NCBI GenBank assembly: GCA_043805355.1
Contig: JAZDIB010000028.1
Coordinates: 1-15,775 of the forward strand
Direction: 5' to 3'
DNA length: 15,775 nucleotides
Origin: JAHJRN01 sp043805355
GTDB taxonomy: Bacteria > Patescibacteriota > Patescibacteriia > 2-12-FULL-60-25
A model generated the notes under the pieces. The model ran no database searches, had not been told where the DNA came from, and saw only the letters and a program-made list of their open reading frames with translations. Each line of letters opens with the position of its first letter. The first letter of the stretch is position 1. Below are positions 1 through 8,466 of the stretch, piece by piece. The position numbers were made by a program, and so were the translations under genes.

Positions 1-113
1 TCGCCCTCGTCTTCACGGGCTTCCTCGGCCCGGCCCTCGCCGCCTTCTACAATTTCATCACGGATTTCTTCCCGCTCCTGAACTCCAGCCGACTGTTCAA
101 GGAGCGGGCGTGA
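1..113 (+). CDS. C-terminal end of a membrane protein (partial)
   Basis: The reading frame that begins at base 3 is open from the window edge to a TGA at 111-113 and gives 36 residues. They are rich in Phe, Leu and Ala (for example GFLGPALAAFYNF) and end in a short charged tail, FKERA. This looks like the last membrane-associated stretch of a membrane protein, but too little is present to name a family. It converges with cca, and the two coding regions overlap by 17 bases (97-113), leaving no room for a terminator between them. That the frame is coding is inferred from the hydrophobic pattern and the clean end next to cca. Confidence 0.5.
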   Translation, partial: ALVFTGFLGPALAAFYNFITDFFPLLNSSRLFKERA

Positions 114-1581
114 CCAGACGTCGTCTGACGTACGCTATCGCTTCTTCTTTCGTCTCAAGTTCACCCGCATCCCTCACTTCCTCCACGCGGCGCAGCCACT
201 CCCCCATCTCGGGACCTGGCGCGATGCCGAGACCTATGAGATTTTCACCCGTCAGGAGCGGCGCGAGCGCGCCATCCATCGTCTCAAGGTCCATCGCCAT
301 CTCGCGGAACTCCTCCAGGGCAGGCAGGACAGGTCGTGCGGCCTTCTCGCTCGTCCGTCCGCGCCGGTCTGCCTCGACGGCGGTCAGGTAGGCCTCCCAC
401 GGCAGCGGCGCGATGCGCTTCAGGATGCGTCGGACGCCGTTCCGGTATCCCCGATCGTCCATCTTCCCGGCCTGATGCTCCTTCCACAGGCGGATGGGCA
501 TCATATGGTTCCCCACGATGGCGAGGGCTCCGCGGACGACCGATGCGGAAAACGTCCATCGGTCGAGCAGGGCTTTTGTCTGCTTTGTCCCGGCCTCCTC
601 ATGCCCGATAGCGCGGATGCGTCCGTCCACGACGGCCGAGGTCGCTGGCTTGCCGAGGTCATGGCACAACGCGCCGAGCATCGCGACGAGGCGCGACTCG
701 GCATCCAGCCCGACGGAGAGCGCCGCGGCCATGTCGAGCACGATGAGCGTATGCGTCCAGACGTCGCCTTCGGGATGCCATTCCTGCTCCTGCTCGACGC
801 CGATGAGCGCCTGCAGTTCGGGATAGTCCCGGCCGATGACGCCCAGGTCGCGCAACAGGCCGAATCCGGCGGAGGGCGTCGGCGCGAGCAGGATCTTGCG
901 GACCTCGTCGGTCACGCGCTCGGCCGAAAGATCGTCGAGGTCGCCACGCCGCACCATCTCCGTCATGAGCGCCATCGTCACCGGCTCCACCGCGAACCCG
1001 AACCGCGCGACGAACTGCGCCGCTCGGTATACGCGGAGCGGGTCGTCGGGGAACGCGGCCGTGTCGGTCGCCCGCAACGTCATGTCGGACAGGTCCTTCC
1101 GTCCGCCGTGCGGATCGGACACCTCTCCCGTGACGGAATCGGCCGTCATCGCGTTCACCGTAAAATCCCTTCGACGCGACGCATCCTCGAGGGACATGTC
1201 CGGGTCGCCCGTGACGACGAACCCACGATGGCCTGCTCCGGACTTCGATTCGCGTCGGGGGATGGCGACATCGAGGTCGACGTCGTCGTGGAGACGCACC
1301 TTGAAGACGCCGAAGGCCCGTCCGACCGCGTGGACACGTCCCGGGAACAGCTTCTCCAGCGTCCGTTCGAGCTCCTCCGCCGCGATACCATAGACCTCAA
1401 GGTCCGCGTCGTGCGACATCCGGCCGAGCAGGGCGTCGCGCACGAACCCGCCGACGAGCATTGCCCGCGGGACCGCGCCCGCGACCGTCCGCGCAGCCTC
1501 CAACAGCCTCTTGTCTTGGGCGAGGATAAGGTCACGGCACGTCGCCGGGTCCTGGAGGTCCGGTCGGAAAGGGTTCCGCAT
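97..1581 (-). CDS. cca: CCA tRNA nucleotidyltransferase with HD domain
   Basis: A 494-residue class II nucleotidyltransferase that adds or repairs the 3' CCA of tRNAs in the cytoplasm. The poly(A) polymerase head has LVGGFVRDALLGR (42-54), the metal-binding pair D58 and D60 in HDADLEVYG, further acidic residues in DVDLDVAIP (100-108), and RRRDFTVNAM (136-145). An RNA- and ATP-binding helical part follows (DPLRVYRAAQFVARFGF, 180-196). From about 268 there is an HD phosphohydrolase domain with H277, H307-D308 and H359, as in the long bacterial enzymes. I chose the ATG at 1581 because a TATCAT -10 element ends 6 bases upstream; the frame stays open further upstream, but that extension resembles no family. 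A terminator at 1625-1646 separates it from the zinc-ribbon gene. Both tRNA genes in the window already encode CCA, which suggests a mainly repair role (inference). A poly(A) polymerase of the same superfamily cannot be excluded. Confidence 0.93.
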   Translation of the reverse strand: MRNPFRPDLQDPATCRDLILAQDKRLLEAARTVAGAVPRAMLVGGFVRDALLGRMSHDADLEVYGIAAEELERTLEKLFPGRVHAVGRAFGVFKVRLHDDVDLDVAIPRRESKSGAGHRGFVVTGDPDMSLEDASRRRDFTVNAMTADSVTGEVSDPHGGRKDLSDMTLRATDTAAFPDDPLRVYRAAQFVARFGFAVEPVTMALMTEMVRRGDLDDLSAERVTDEVRKILLAPTPSAGFGLLRDLGVIGRDYPELQALIGVEQEQEWHPEGDVWTHTLIVLDMAAALSVGLDAESRLVAMLGALCHDLGKPATSAVVDGRIRAIGHEEAGTKQTKALLDRWTFSASVVRGALAIVGNHMMPIRLWKEHQAGKMDDRGYRNGVRRILKRIAPLPWEAYLTAVEADRRGRTSEKAARPVLPALEEFREMAMDLETMDGALAPLLTGENLIGLGIAPGPEMGEWLRRVEEVRDAGELETKEEAIAYVRRRLVTPAP

Positions 1582-1587
1582 GCCACC

Positions 1588-1616
1588 ATGATACACGATA
1601 CCGCCCGCCCCGGCAG
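1588..1616 (-). promoter_or_regulatory. cca promoter, leaderless type
   Basis: On the minus strand TATCAT (1593-1588) is a 5/6 match to the -10 consensus, with a weak CTGCCG -35 candidate (1616-1611) 17 bases away. Only 6 bases lie between the -10 and the ATG at 1581, so transcription should begin at or next to the start codon. The GGTGGC between them could still act as a weak ribosome site if initiation lies further upstream. Confidence 0.5.
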
Positions 1617-1624
1617 TCCGATAC

Positions 1625-1646
1625 GAAAAACCGTCCACGGGGACGG
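1625..1646 (-). terminator. Rho-independent terminator of the zinc-ribbon gene
   Basis: On the minus strand a 6-bp stem CCGTCC / GGACGG with loop CCGT is followed directly by TTTTT. It lies 15 bases after the zinc-ribbon stop codon and before the cca promoter, so the two same-strand genes are separate units. Confidence 0.8.
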
Positions 1647-1660
1647 CCGAGAGACGCGGA

Positions 1661-2182
1661 TCACCGCATCGTGAGAGAGGACTTCTGGTCCAAGAGCGAT
1701 ATGATGCGCTGCAGCGCTTCGGGATGCGCACTCAAGGAGCCTCGGCACTTCGGGAAGTCCCCGCAGCTGAAGAAGGGCTTCTTGTCGTGGCCACGGTATT
1801 TTATGACCGTACGTTCCCCGCAGAGCGGACACACCGGATACGCCCGCTCGAGCTCCGTATCGAGCCGCTTGCGGAGGTTTTCCGCCCGCGCGCGGTTCAC
1901 ATGCCACGCTTGCGTGTCCTTGATGCCTCCGAGCCGTTCGATTTCCGCATCGTACTCCGCCTGCGTGACATCCTTCTCGTCGGAGACGGTGCGTCGCATA
2001 GGCCGGTACCGGTCCGAGACCGTGCTGTACGTGAAGCGCCTCGGCGTTACGTTGCCCATGAGGGCGGCGACGTCGTAGCGCTCCACCTCCTCCATGGAAC
2101 CGTGCTGCGATTCATGCTCATAGACGAGACGGTACGCGATGCCGCGATACCCACGTTCCACCAACCATTCGAGGATTCCCAT
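1661..2182 (-). CDS. Topoisomerase-type C4 zinc-ribbon protein
   Basis: A 173-residue protein. The C-terminal part has CPLCGERTVIKYRGHDKKPF followed by FSCGDFPKCRG (about 117-147): a four-cysteine ribbon of the kind repeated at the C-terminus of type IA topoisomerases (zf-C4_Topoisom), which binds single-stranded nucleic acid. No topoisomerase catalytic domain is present. The N-terminal 60 residues (LEWLVERGYRGIAYRLVYEHESQHG) and the charged helical middle (DEKDVTQAEYDAEIERLGG) are unfamiliar to me. The start at 2182 is fixed by an AGGAGG site 8 bases upstream. The gene is a single transcription unit with its own terminator, and an inverted repeat lies in its upstream region. A nucleic-acid-binding role is inferred from the ribbon alone. 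Confidence 0.82.
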   Translation of the reverse strand: MGILEWLVERGYRGIAYRLVYEHESQHGSMEEVERYDVAALMGNVTPRRFTYSTVSDRYRPMRRTVSDEKDVTQAEYDAEIERLGGIKDTQAWHVNRARAENLRKRLDTELERAYPVCPLCGERTVIKYRGHDKKPFFSCGDFPKCRGSLSAHPEALQRIISLLDQKSSLTMR

Positions 2183-2212
2183 CCCCCATACCTCCTGTGA
2201 CTTGAAAGGGCG

Positions 2213-2252
2213 TTTCTGGCTGTACGGAGCCAGAAATCGATGCTTTTGTCAA
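2213..2252 (-). promoter_or_regulatory. Upstream region of the zinc-ribbon gene: TTGACA and a perfect inverted repeat
   Basis: A consensus TTGACA lies at 2252-2247 on the minus strand. Downstream of it is a perfect 9-bp inverted repeat, TTTCTGGCT / AGCCAGAAA, at 2213-2221 and 2228-2236 with a 6-base spacer. The repeat covers the place where the -10 and transcription start would fall, as an operator would; read as RNA it would be a leader hairpin ending 25 bases before the AGGAGG. The hexamer 17 bases from the -35 (CTCCGT) is a poor -10, so the promoter call is weak; the repeat itself is plain. Confidence 0.45.
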
Positions 2253-2263
2253 GAGTCGCGACC

Positions 2264-2287
2264 AAAAACCACCCGGCGTCCGGGTGG
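2264..2287 (-). terminator. Rho-independent terminator of the small membrane protein gene
   Basis: On the minus strand an 8-bp perfect stem CCACCCGG / CCGGGTGG with a 3-base loop is followed by TTTTTGG. It begins 24 bases after the stop codon of the gene at 2312-2809. Confidence 0.85.
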
Positions 2288-2311
2288 CTTCCTTTCGATG
2301 TCCAGCGTGCG

Positions 2312-2809
2312 TTATCGCACGTCATCCTCGCCGACGACCGGATTCTTCTCGTCTTGCGCCGCCTGCGGCGTGGTAGGTTGCGTCGAAGTCGGCGGCTGGA
2401 TGGTGAGGACGTTCAGGATCTTCTGTTGCTCGGTCGAATAGAGCACCGCGGTGTCGGACCAGACCAGGAGACGGTCGCCGTTCTTCGCGCCCCCGTAGAA
2501 CTCCGGGTTCTGCTGCCGCAACGTGTCGACATCCTTGATGGTCGCGACGGTGGGGTCCTCGTCCGCCTTGATGGGAAGCTGCGTGCCTATCTTCTGCACG
2601 AGGGTGGAAATCTCATCCGCGGACAGGACCGGGGCTGGCCGTGCGGGCGCGGCGGGGCGGAGGATCCATCCTTGCGATTTCGCGAGGGCGACACCACCAG
2701 CCACGAGCACGACCACGGCGACGGCGACCATCGCGGCGACAGGCGGCTTGCCCTTGCGTGCGACCGAGACGATTTTTTCCTTCTTGGCTCGTGGCGTCTT
2801 GCTGATCAT
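2312..2809 (-). CDS. Single-helix membrane protein, Patescibacteria-type
   Basis: A protein of 165 residues if it begins at the ATG at 2809. A Lys/Arg-rich cytoplasmic tail (1-21) is followed by one membrane helix (about 23-43, VAAMVAVAVVVLVAGG), a Pro/Ala-rich linker, and an outer domain with DEDPTVATIKD (83-93), YGGAKNGDRLLVW (105-117) and AVLYSTEQQKILNV (121-134), then a Pro/Thr/Gln-rich tail. I recognise this outer-domain pattern as a conserved short protein common in Patescibacteria genomes; its function is unknown. It lies 22 bases after the acyltransferase stop and probably shares its transcript. The frame stays open upstream to a GTG at 2848 inside the acyltransferase gene, so a 178-residue form is possible. 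Neither start has a clear Shine-Dalgarno site. Confidence 0.78.
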   Translation of the reverse strand: MISKTPRAKKEKIVSVARKGKPPVAAMVAVAVVVLVAGGVALAKSQGWILRPAAPARPAPVLSADEISTLVQKIGTQLPIKADEDPTVATIKDVDTLRQQNPEFYGGAKNGDRLLVWSDTAVLYSTEQQKILNVLTIQPPTSTQPTTPQAAQDEKNPVVGEDDVR

Positions 2810-2831
2810 AGGGATGATGTTTATTGAATGC

Positions 2832-3374
2832 TCATTTGATATACCCACGACCTTTCGTCATGCGGCGGTTCATTTCATCCAGCATCGCCTGCTTCACCCC
2901 CAAGCGCTGCGTGTATTCCTCGCCGAATCGCGGGGCGGTCTTCAGGCGCTTCCGATGCTTGTCCGCGAAGGCGTCGATGGTCTCGACGGGGACGGCCGGA
3001 TTGCCGGCGACGACGGTGTCGGGCGGAACATCGCGGGTCACGACCGCGCCCGCGCCGACGATGCTCCGGTCTCCGACCGTGACGTTCGGCAGGATGATGG
3101 CTCGGGCGCCGATGAACGCGCCGTCGCCGATCCGTACCTTCCCGATGGCCGTATGTCCGACGAAGGGATACGTGCTCGCGTCGTGCGCGAGGATATACGC
3201 CTCGGGTGCGATGACGACGTCGTCGCCAATCTCGATATGAGCGCAATGGCTGCAATCGATGACGACGCGCTCCATGATTTTGCAGTTCCTCCCGATCTTG
3301 AGCCCGAGCCTGCTCAAATGCCTGACACCCACATACCCTCGAGCACGCCAAATCATCTCACGAAGAGTCATCAT
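2832..3374 (-). CDS. Hexapeptide-repeat acyltransferase
   Basis: A 180-residue protein of the left-handed beta-helix acyltransferase group (maltose/galactoside O-acetyltransferase-like), which usually transfers an acetyl group from acetyl-CoA to a sugar or cell-surface glycan. Isoleucine/valine-spaced hexapeptide turns run from about 26 to 127 (IGRNCKI, IEIGDDVVI, VRIGDGAFIGARAII, VTVGDRSIVGAGAVV). H64 in YILAHD is placed like the catalytic histidine. The turns end in VVAGNPA (121-127), the usual closing motif, and a charged helical tail follows. The N-terminal REMIWRARGYVGV resembles the surface-polysaccharide branch. The substrate cannot be read from the sequence. The ATG at 3374 is chosen because a TG-extended -10 ends 6 bases before it; a second ATG follows immediately at 3371. 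It is followed by the membrane protein gene. Confidence 0.88.
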   Translation of the reverse strand: MMTLREMIWRARGYVGVRHLSRLGLKIGRNCKIMERVVIDCSHCAHIEIGDDVVIAPEAYILAHDASTYPFVGHTAIGKVRIGDGAFIGARAIILPNVTVGDRSIVGAGAVVTRDVPPDTVVAGNPAVPVETIDAFADKHRKRLKTAPRFGEEYTQRLGVKQAMLDEMNRRMTKGRGYIK

Positions 3375-3380
3375 GACAAA

Positions 3381-3389
3381 AGGATACCA
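3381..3389 (-). promoter_or_regulatory. Extended -10 promoter of the acyltransferase gene
   Basis: On the minus strand TGGTATCCT is an extended -10 (TGn plus TATCCT at 3386-3381). It ends exactly 6 bases before the ATG at 3374. No -35 match is visible, which an extended -10 can compensate. The spacing predicts a leaderless transcript. Confidence 0.5.
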
Positions 3390-3410
3390 TAAGGCGACGA
3401 TTCGGGCGCC

Positions 3411-3413
<3 letters not shown>
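3390..3413 (-). repeat. Hairpin at the typA stop codon
   Basis: TAAGGCG / CGCCTTA form a perfect 7-bp inverted repeat with a 10-base loop. On the minus strand the first arm begins with the TAA stop of typA. There is no T-run directly after it, so it is at best a weak terminator or a 3'-end-protecting hairpin. It sits directly upstream of the acyltransferase -10. Confidence 0.45.
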
Positions 3414-5207
<1,794 letters not shown>

Positions 5208-5221
5208 GGTTGAGTCGCCAG

Positions 5222-5250
5222 ACAATACCTCATCTTGCGCCTTTTATCAA
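5222..5250 (-). promoter_or_regulatory. typA promoter
   Basis: On the minus strand TTGATA (5250-5245), 17 bases, then TATTGT (5227-5222). The -10 ends 14 bases before the ATG at 5207, so the predicted leader is about 8 bases. The -35 overlaps the distal arm of the hairpin at 5247-5280. Confidence 0.7.
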
Positions 5251-5280
5251 GCCCTGAACGATGCGCAGCATCGTCCTTGA
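5247..5280 (-). repeat. Nested hairpin between the lipoprotein gene and typA
   Basis: Outer arms TCAAG / CTTGA (5247-5251, 5276-5280) and inner arms ACGATG / CATCGT (5258-5263, 5269-5274) with loop CGCAG. It lies about 25 bases after the lipoprotein stop codon and may end that transcript, although no T-run follows it on the minus strand. It touches the typA -35. Confidence 0.45.
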
Positions 5281-5305
5281 GCCGGTTTTCTTACGTTTCG
5301 CCTGT

Positions 5306-6265
5306 TTATGGATTATTCGCGAGCTCGTGGACCTTCCAAAGGTCCCCCACCTTCTGCATCGTGACCCATCGGAAGTTCCTCCCGTTCGTCCATCCCATGG
5401 CCTCGTCGCCGGACTGGAGCTTCACGTCGAGTTCAGTCTTATAGGTCTGGCGTTCAGCGGTCCACTCCTCTTGGAACGTCGGCTCGACCGCGACGACCTT
5501 TAATGACGCGAGCTGACCGAAATTCTGACGCCATCCAGCTTTCGTCCCGTCATCCGCGTCCATCATGGCGAGCGCGCCTTCGATGTCCTTGCCTCCGATA
5601 GCATCGAAGAACGAGCGCACCGCGCCTTCCTGCGTGGGCGATGTATCCGCCTCCGGCGCTGAAAGGTCGATGGGATTCTTCTCGATGCGGAGCGTCGAGC
5701 GTCCCTGAATAAGGTCCGCCATCTTCGCGGCGAGACCGATGACTTCCTCGTCGGTCAAGTGCCCCTCGTTCAGCGTGCTCACCCACACGAACCGGTTCGG
5801 GTTGATGACGAGTGCGACCTCCCACACGGAATCGTCCTTCTCGCGTCGCACGACGTAGTGCTCCATGTCCACGCGGCTATCCGTCCCGATGCGCGCGCCC
5901 AGCGCCGTGAGGCCCGTTTTCTGTTTTTCCACGTTCAGGTTGTCGAGCACGATGTCGATATTCGGCCCGCCCGGCATCGTCGACCCGTCCGGCAACAGGA
6001 AGAAGTCCTCGGAGTAATCAAGGAAGTACCGGCACGCGAAGACGCCCGCGATCTTTGACGGCTCCACGCGTACGATGGTCCTGCCTGTCGCGGAATGGAC
6101 GAAGTCCGGCGTGAAGAACGCGCAGATGTCCTGATTCACGTCGCCTCGCGGCGTCGCTGACGTGTCCGTCCCTGTCGATGTCGACGTGTCCTTCGACGGT
6201 CCGCAACCGGCGCCGAGAAGCGCGATGCACGAGAGGATAGCAAGGGCCGATGAGAGGCGTTTCAT
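5306..6265 (-). CDS. Lipoprotein with an NTF2-like C-terminal domain
   Basis: A 319-residue predicted lipoprotein. MKRLSSALAILSCIALLGAG is a signal peptide with a lipobox before C21 (position -3 is Gly, tolerated but less common), followed by a Ser/Thr/Asp-rich linker. The first folded part (about 45-185) has two cysteines, in DICAFF and FACRYF, and a sparse resemblance to DUF3558-like actinobacterial lipoproteins (inference). The second part (about 215-319; GAVRSFFDAIGGKDIEGALAMM, then FRWVTMQKVGDLWKVHEL) has the pattern of NTF2/DUF4878-like domains. It is probably anchored on the outer face of the cytoplasmic membrane, with an unknown ligand. The ATG at 6265 is chosen because the -10 ends 9 bases upstream; ATG 6274 abuts the -10 directly. 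The promoter lies in and after the recQ 3' end. Confidence 0.82.
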   Translation of the reverse strand: MKRLSSALAILSCIALLGAGCGPSKDTSTSTGTDTSATPRGDVNQDICAFFTPDFVHSATGRTIVRVEPSKIAGVFACRYFLDYSEDFFLLPDGSTMPGGPNIDIVLDNLNVEKQKTGLTALGARIGTDSRVDMEHYVVRREKDDSVWEVALVINPNRFVWVSTLNEGHLTDEEVIGLAAKMADLIQGRSTLRIEKNPIDLSAPEADTSPTQEGAVRSFFDAIGGKDIEGALAMMDADDGTKAGWRQNFGQLASLKVVAVEPTFQEEWTAERQTYKTELDVKLQSGDEAMGWTNGRNFRWVTMQKVGDLWKVHELANNP

Positions 6266-6274
6266 ATGCCGCAT

Positions 6275-6303
6275 ATGGTAACCGCTTGCGCCGCGCATGT
6301 CAT
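6275..6303 (-). promoter_or_regulatory. Promoter of the lipoprotein gene
   Basis: On the minus strand ATGACA (6303-6298, 5/6 match to TTGACA), 17 bases, TACCAT (6280-6275). The -10 ends 9 bases before the ATG at 6265, giving a leader of about 3 bases. It starts 18 bases beyond the recQ stop, so the lipoprotein gene can be expressed alone. Confidence 0.65.
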
Positions 6304-6320
6304 CTGCGCGACATGAAGAC

Positions 6321-8144
6321 TCACCCGCTGCTCTCCGCCCTCCGCATCAGCCGCGCGATGCGGATCTCATCGTATCCGAAGCCTTCGCCGAGACGTGCGC
6401 GGGCAGGCGCGAGCATGTCGTTCCCGATGTGCTGGAAGGCCGCCTCGATGCGCGAGCGACGTTCGGGAGTCGGGGTCGAGAGATGCGACGCGTCGAGCTT
6501 CGTTCCCTGTTCGAGCGCCTCCTCGAGATGCTGGAGGACGGTCCCGACGTTCAGCTTCCGCATGAGCGCGATGCGTTCGAGCGAGAACCGCATCCCGAAG
6601 AGCCGGATCGTCTCCTGGATCGTCCCGCTCAACGCGCGAACCGAACGCTTCGGGCGACGGACGACATGGTCCGTCGAAACACGCTCGGCGAGCCCATGCG
6701 CCTTCGCGTATGAGCGGATGATCTCCAGGAATCCGGGGCCGTATTGCCGGAGCTTCTGCGCGCCCACTCCGGAGATGAGAGACAAGGATTCCGGACTCTG
6801 CGGAAAGGACCGCACCATCTCCTGCAACGTCTTGTCGCCGAAGATGACGTACGGCGGAACATGGGACGCGATCGCCAGACGACGACGGTGCGCGCGGAGC
6901 TGTTCGAAAAGCCCGTCGTCGAAATCCGCCGGCGCCTCTTTGACGGGCTCCGCCTCCACGCGCGGGACGCACACGTCGCACGCGCCGCATGTCAGCTCCT
7001 GCCGCGCCTCGCCGAAATACGCGAGCAGGAACCTGCGGCGGCATGCGTGGAGTTCACCGTACCGCATCACGTCCTGCAGCTGGGCGCGGACCCGGGTCCG
7101 TTCGTCCGGGTCCTCCATCTTGCGGATGAAATACTCGTGTTTGATCCTGTCGCCAGCCGAAAAGAAGAGGAGGCAGTCGCTCGGCAGCCCGTCGCGTCCG
7201 GCGCGTCCCGTCTCCTGGTAGTAGCCCTCGACGCTTTTCGGGAGGTCCATGTGCACGACGAGGCGCACGTCCGGCTTGTCGATGCCCATCCCGAACGCGA
7301 TGGTCGCGACGATGACGGAGACCTGGTCGTGGATGAACCGTTCCTGCACGCGACTCCGTACGTGCGCCGGCAGCCCGGCATGGTACGCCGCGGCCTTCAC
7401 CCCGTTCGCGACGAGGTCCTTCGCGACCTTCTCCGTCCCGCTGCGCGAGAAGCAGTAGACGATGACGGACTGGTCCGGACGGCTGCGGATTTCGGCGAGG
7501 AGACGCTCGAACGACTTCCGTTTCGGGACGACCCGGTACGTGAGGTTCGGCCGGTTGAAGCTCGACTGGAAGATGCGGCCCCGGCCGAGCTTCAGGTGCC
7601 CGACGATATCGTCCCGCACGCGCACGTTCGCCGTGGCCGTGAGGGCCATGACCGGGATGCCGGGGAACTGCGTGCGCAGGAGGTCAAGGTTCCGGTAGTC
7701 CGGCCGAAAGTCGTGCCCCCACTCGGAGATGCAATGCGCCTCGTCGACCGCGAACAGACTGATGCGCAATGTCTGGAGGAACTGGCGGACGCCCGGGATG
7801 GCAAGACGTTCCGGCGCAAGATAGAGGAGTTTCAGCTTCCCGCTTTTTGCGAGCGCCTCGACTTGGGCCGCTTCGGACGGCGCCAACGTGCTGTTCAGGA
7901 ACGCGGCCGCGATGCCGTTCACCCGGAGCGCGTCCACCTGGTCCTTCATGAGCGCGATGAGTGGCGAGATGACGATGGTCAGCCCATCGAACTTCAGGGC
8001 CGGCAGCTGGAAGCAGAGCGACTTCCCGCCGCCGGTCGGCATCAGGACGAGCGCATCATGACCGGCGACGCAGTGTTCCACGATCTCCTGCTGGAGCGGC
8101 CGGAACGCGTCGTATCCGAAATGTTTCTTGAGGAGGTCGAGCAT
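6321..8144 (-). CDS. recQ: ATP-dependent DNA helicase RecQ, without an RQC winged helix
   Basis: A 607-residue 3'-5' DNA helicase of repair and fork rescue. Visible motifs: motif 0 FRPLQQEIV (14-22), Walker A PTGGGKS (36-42), DEAHCISEWGHDFRPDY (134-150, with the RecQ aromatic-rich loop), TATAN (169-173), CFSRSGTEKVA (231-241), and QETGRAGRDG (310-319). Zinc cysteines are C368, C386, C389 and C392. An HRDC domain then begins at about 408 (GLFEQLRAHRRRLA to GPGFLEIIRSYAK, 481), leaving only about 15 residues where E. coli RecQ has its RQC winged helix. The C-terminus (about 508-546) is a helix-turn-helix of the HTH_40 kind (ETIRLFGMRFSLERIALMR). ATG 8144 gives the conserved MLDLLKKHFGY start; ATG 8171 is in frame but lies within the predicted promoter. 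Confidence 0.95.
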   Translation of the reverse strand: MLDLLKKHFGYDAFRPLQQEIVEHCVAGHDALVLMPTGGGKSLCFQLPALKFDGLTIVISPLIALMKDQVDALRVNGIAAAFLNSTLAPSEAAQVEALAKSGKLKLLYLAPERLAIPGVRQFLQTLRISLFAVDEAHCISEWGHDFRPDYRNLDLLRTQFPGIPVMALTATANVRVRDDIVGHLKLGRGRIFQSSFNRPNLTYRVVPKRKSFERLLAEIRSRPDQSVIVYCFSRSGTEKVAKDLVANGVKAAAYHAGLPAHVRSRVQERFIHDQVSVIVATIAFGMGIDKPDVRLVVHMDLPKSVEGYYQETGRAGRDGLPSDCLLFFSAGDRIKHEYFIRKMEDPDERTRVRAQLQDVMRYGELHACRRRFLLAYFGEARQELTCGACDVCVPRVEAEPVKEAPADFDDGLFEQLRAHRRRLAIASHVPPYVIFGDKTLQEMVRSFPQSPESLSLISGVGAQKLRQYGPGFLEIIRSYAKAHGLAERVSTDHVVRRPKRSVRALSGTIQETIRLFGMRFSLERIALMRKLNVGTVLQHLEEALEQGTKLDASHLSTPTPERRSRIEAAFQHIGNDMLAPARARLGEGFGYDEIRIARLMRRAESSG

Positions 8145-8162
8145 GGGAGAATCTCTCTTCAC

Positions 8163-8191
8163 CGCTATCATGGAGCCCCTGTGGTTGTCAA
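8163..8191 (-). promoter_or_regulatory. recQ promoter
   Basis: On the minus strand a consensus TTGACA (8191-8186), with ATAGCG or GATAGC 17 or 16 bases downstream. The -35 is strong and the -10 weak. Transcription would start a few bases later, after ATG 8171 and before ATG 8144, with a GAGAG element upstream of 8144. This supports the shorter RecQ. Confidence 0.5.
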
Positions 8192-8297
8192 CGCGCCGAC
8201 GATGCTCCGAAGGCCCGATGCTACCACGCGGTCCTAATGCGCGTCAGCGCCAATCCTCGGACTGGTGCCTATCCGTCGATCCCGACTGATAGACGCG

Positions 8298-8323
8298 TAA
8301 AAACGACGGGGTAACCGTCGTTT
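8298..8323 (-). terminator. Terminator of tRNA-His
   Basis: On the minus strand AAACGACGG / CCGTCGTTT form a perfect 9-bp stem with a 5-base loop, running into TTTTTACG. It begins 6 bases after the tRNA 3' end. Confidence 0.85.
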
Positions 8324-8328
8324 CCACA

Positions 8329-8403
8329 TGGGGTGGCCAGAGGGAGTTGAACCCTCGCCAGCGGGACCACAACCCGCTGTTCTACCGTTAAACTATGGCC
8401 ACC
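8329..8403 (-). tRNA. tRNA-His (anticodon GUG), CCA encoded
   Basis: A full cloverleaf on the minus strand. The acceptor GGTGGCCA pairs with TGGCCACC, including the extra G-1:C73 pair that marks tRNA-His. The anticodon stem is GCGGG / CCCGC with loop TTGTGGT, so the anticodon is GTG (plus-strand 8368-8370). The T-arm is GAGGG TTCAACT CCCTC. CCA is encoded directly after C73. It has its own strong promoter at 8426-8454 and its own terminator. Confidence 0.97.
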
Positions 8404-8425
8404 ATGATTGCGTGAAAGCCGTCGG

Positions 8426-8454
8426 AATATAACGGATTCCCGGCAGACTGGCAA
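8426..8454 (-). promoter_or_regulatory. tRNA-His promoter
   Basis: On the minus strand TTGCCA (8454-8449), 17 bases, TATATT (8431-8426). Each hexamer matches the sigma70 consensus at 5 of 6 positions, and the start site would lie about 15 bases before the tRNA. It begins 12 bases after the arfB stop codon. Confidence 0.8.
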
Positions 8455-8466
8455 GGCCCGGGAGAG

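Noticed and set aside
475..1674. A long plus-strand open frame (399 codons) antisense to cca
   Set aside because: It is a frame left open by high GC. The product is an Arg/His/Glu-rich mix with no domain, while the opposite strand encodes a clear CCA enzyme.
2810..2848. A GTG start for the small membrane protein
   Set aside because: It overlaps the acyltransferase end, has no clear ribosome site and adds unlike sequence. It is not fully excluded, since the ATG at 2809 also lacks a Shine-Dalgarno site.
6744..8237. A 497-codon open frame antisense to recQ
   Set aside because: Same reason: a low-complexity Arg/Glu/Asp product and no start signals. recQ is unmistakable on the minus strand.
8269..8454. 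A small minus-strand open frame of 61 codons
   Set aside because: It runs through tRNA-His, its terminator and its promoter.
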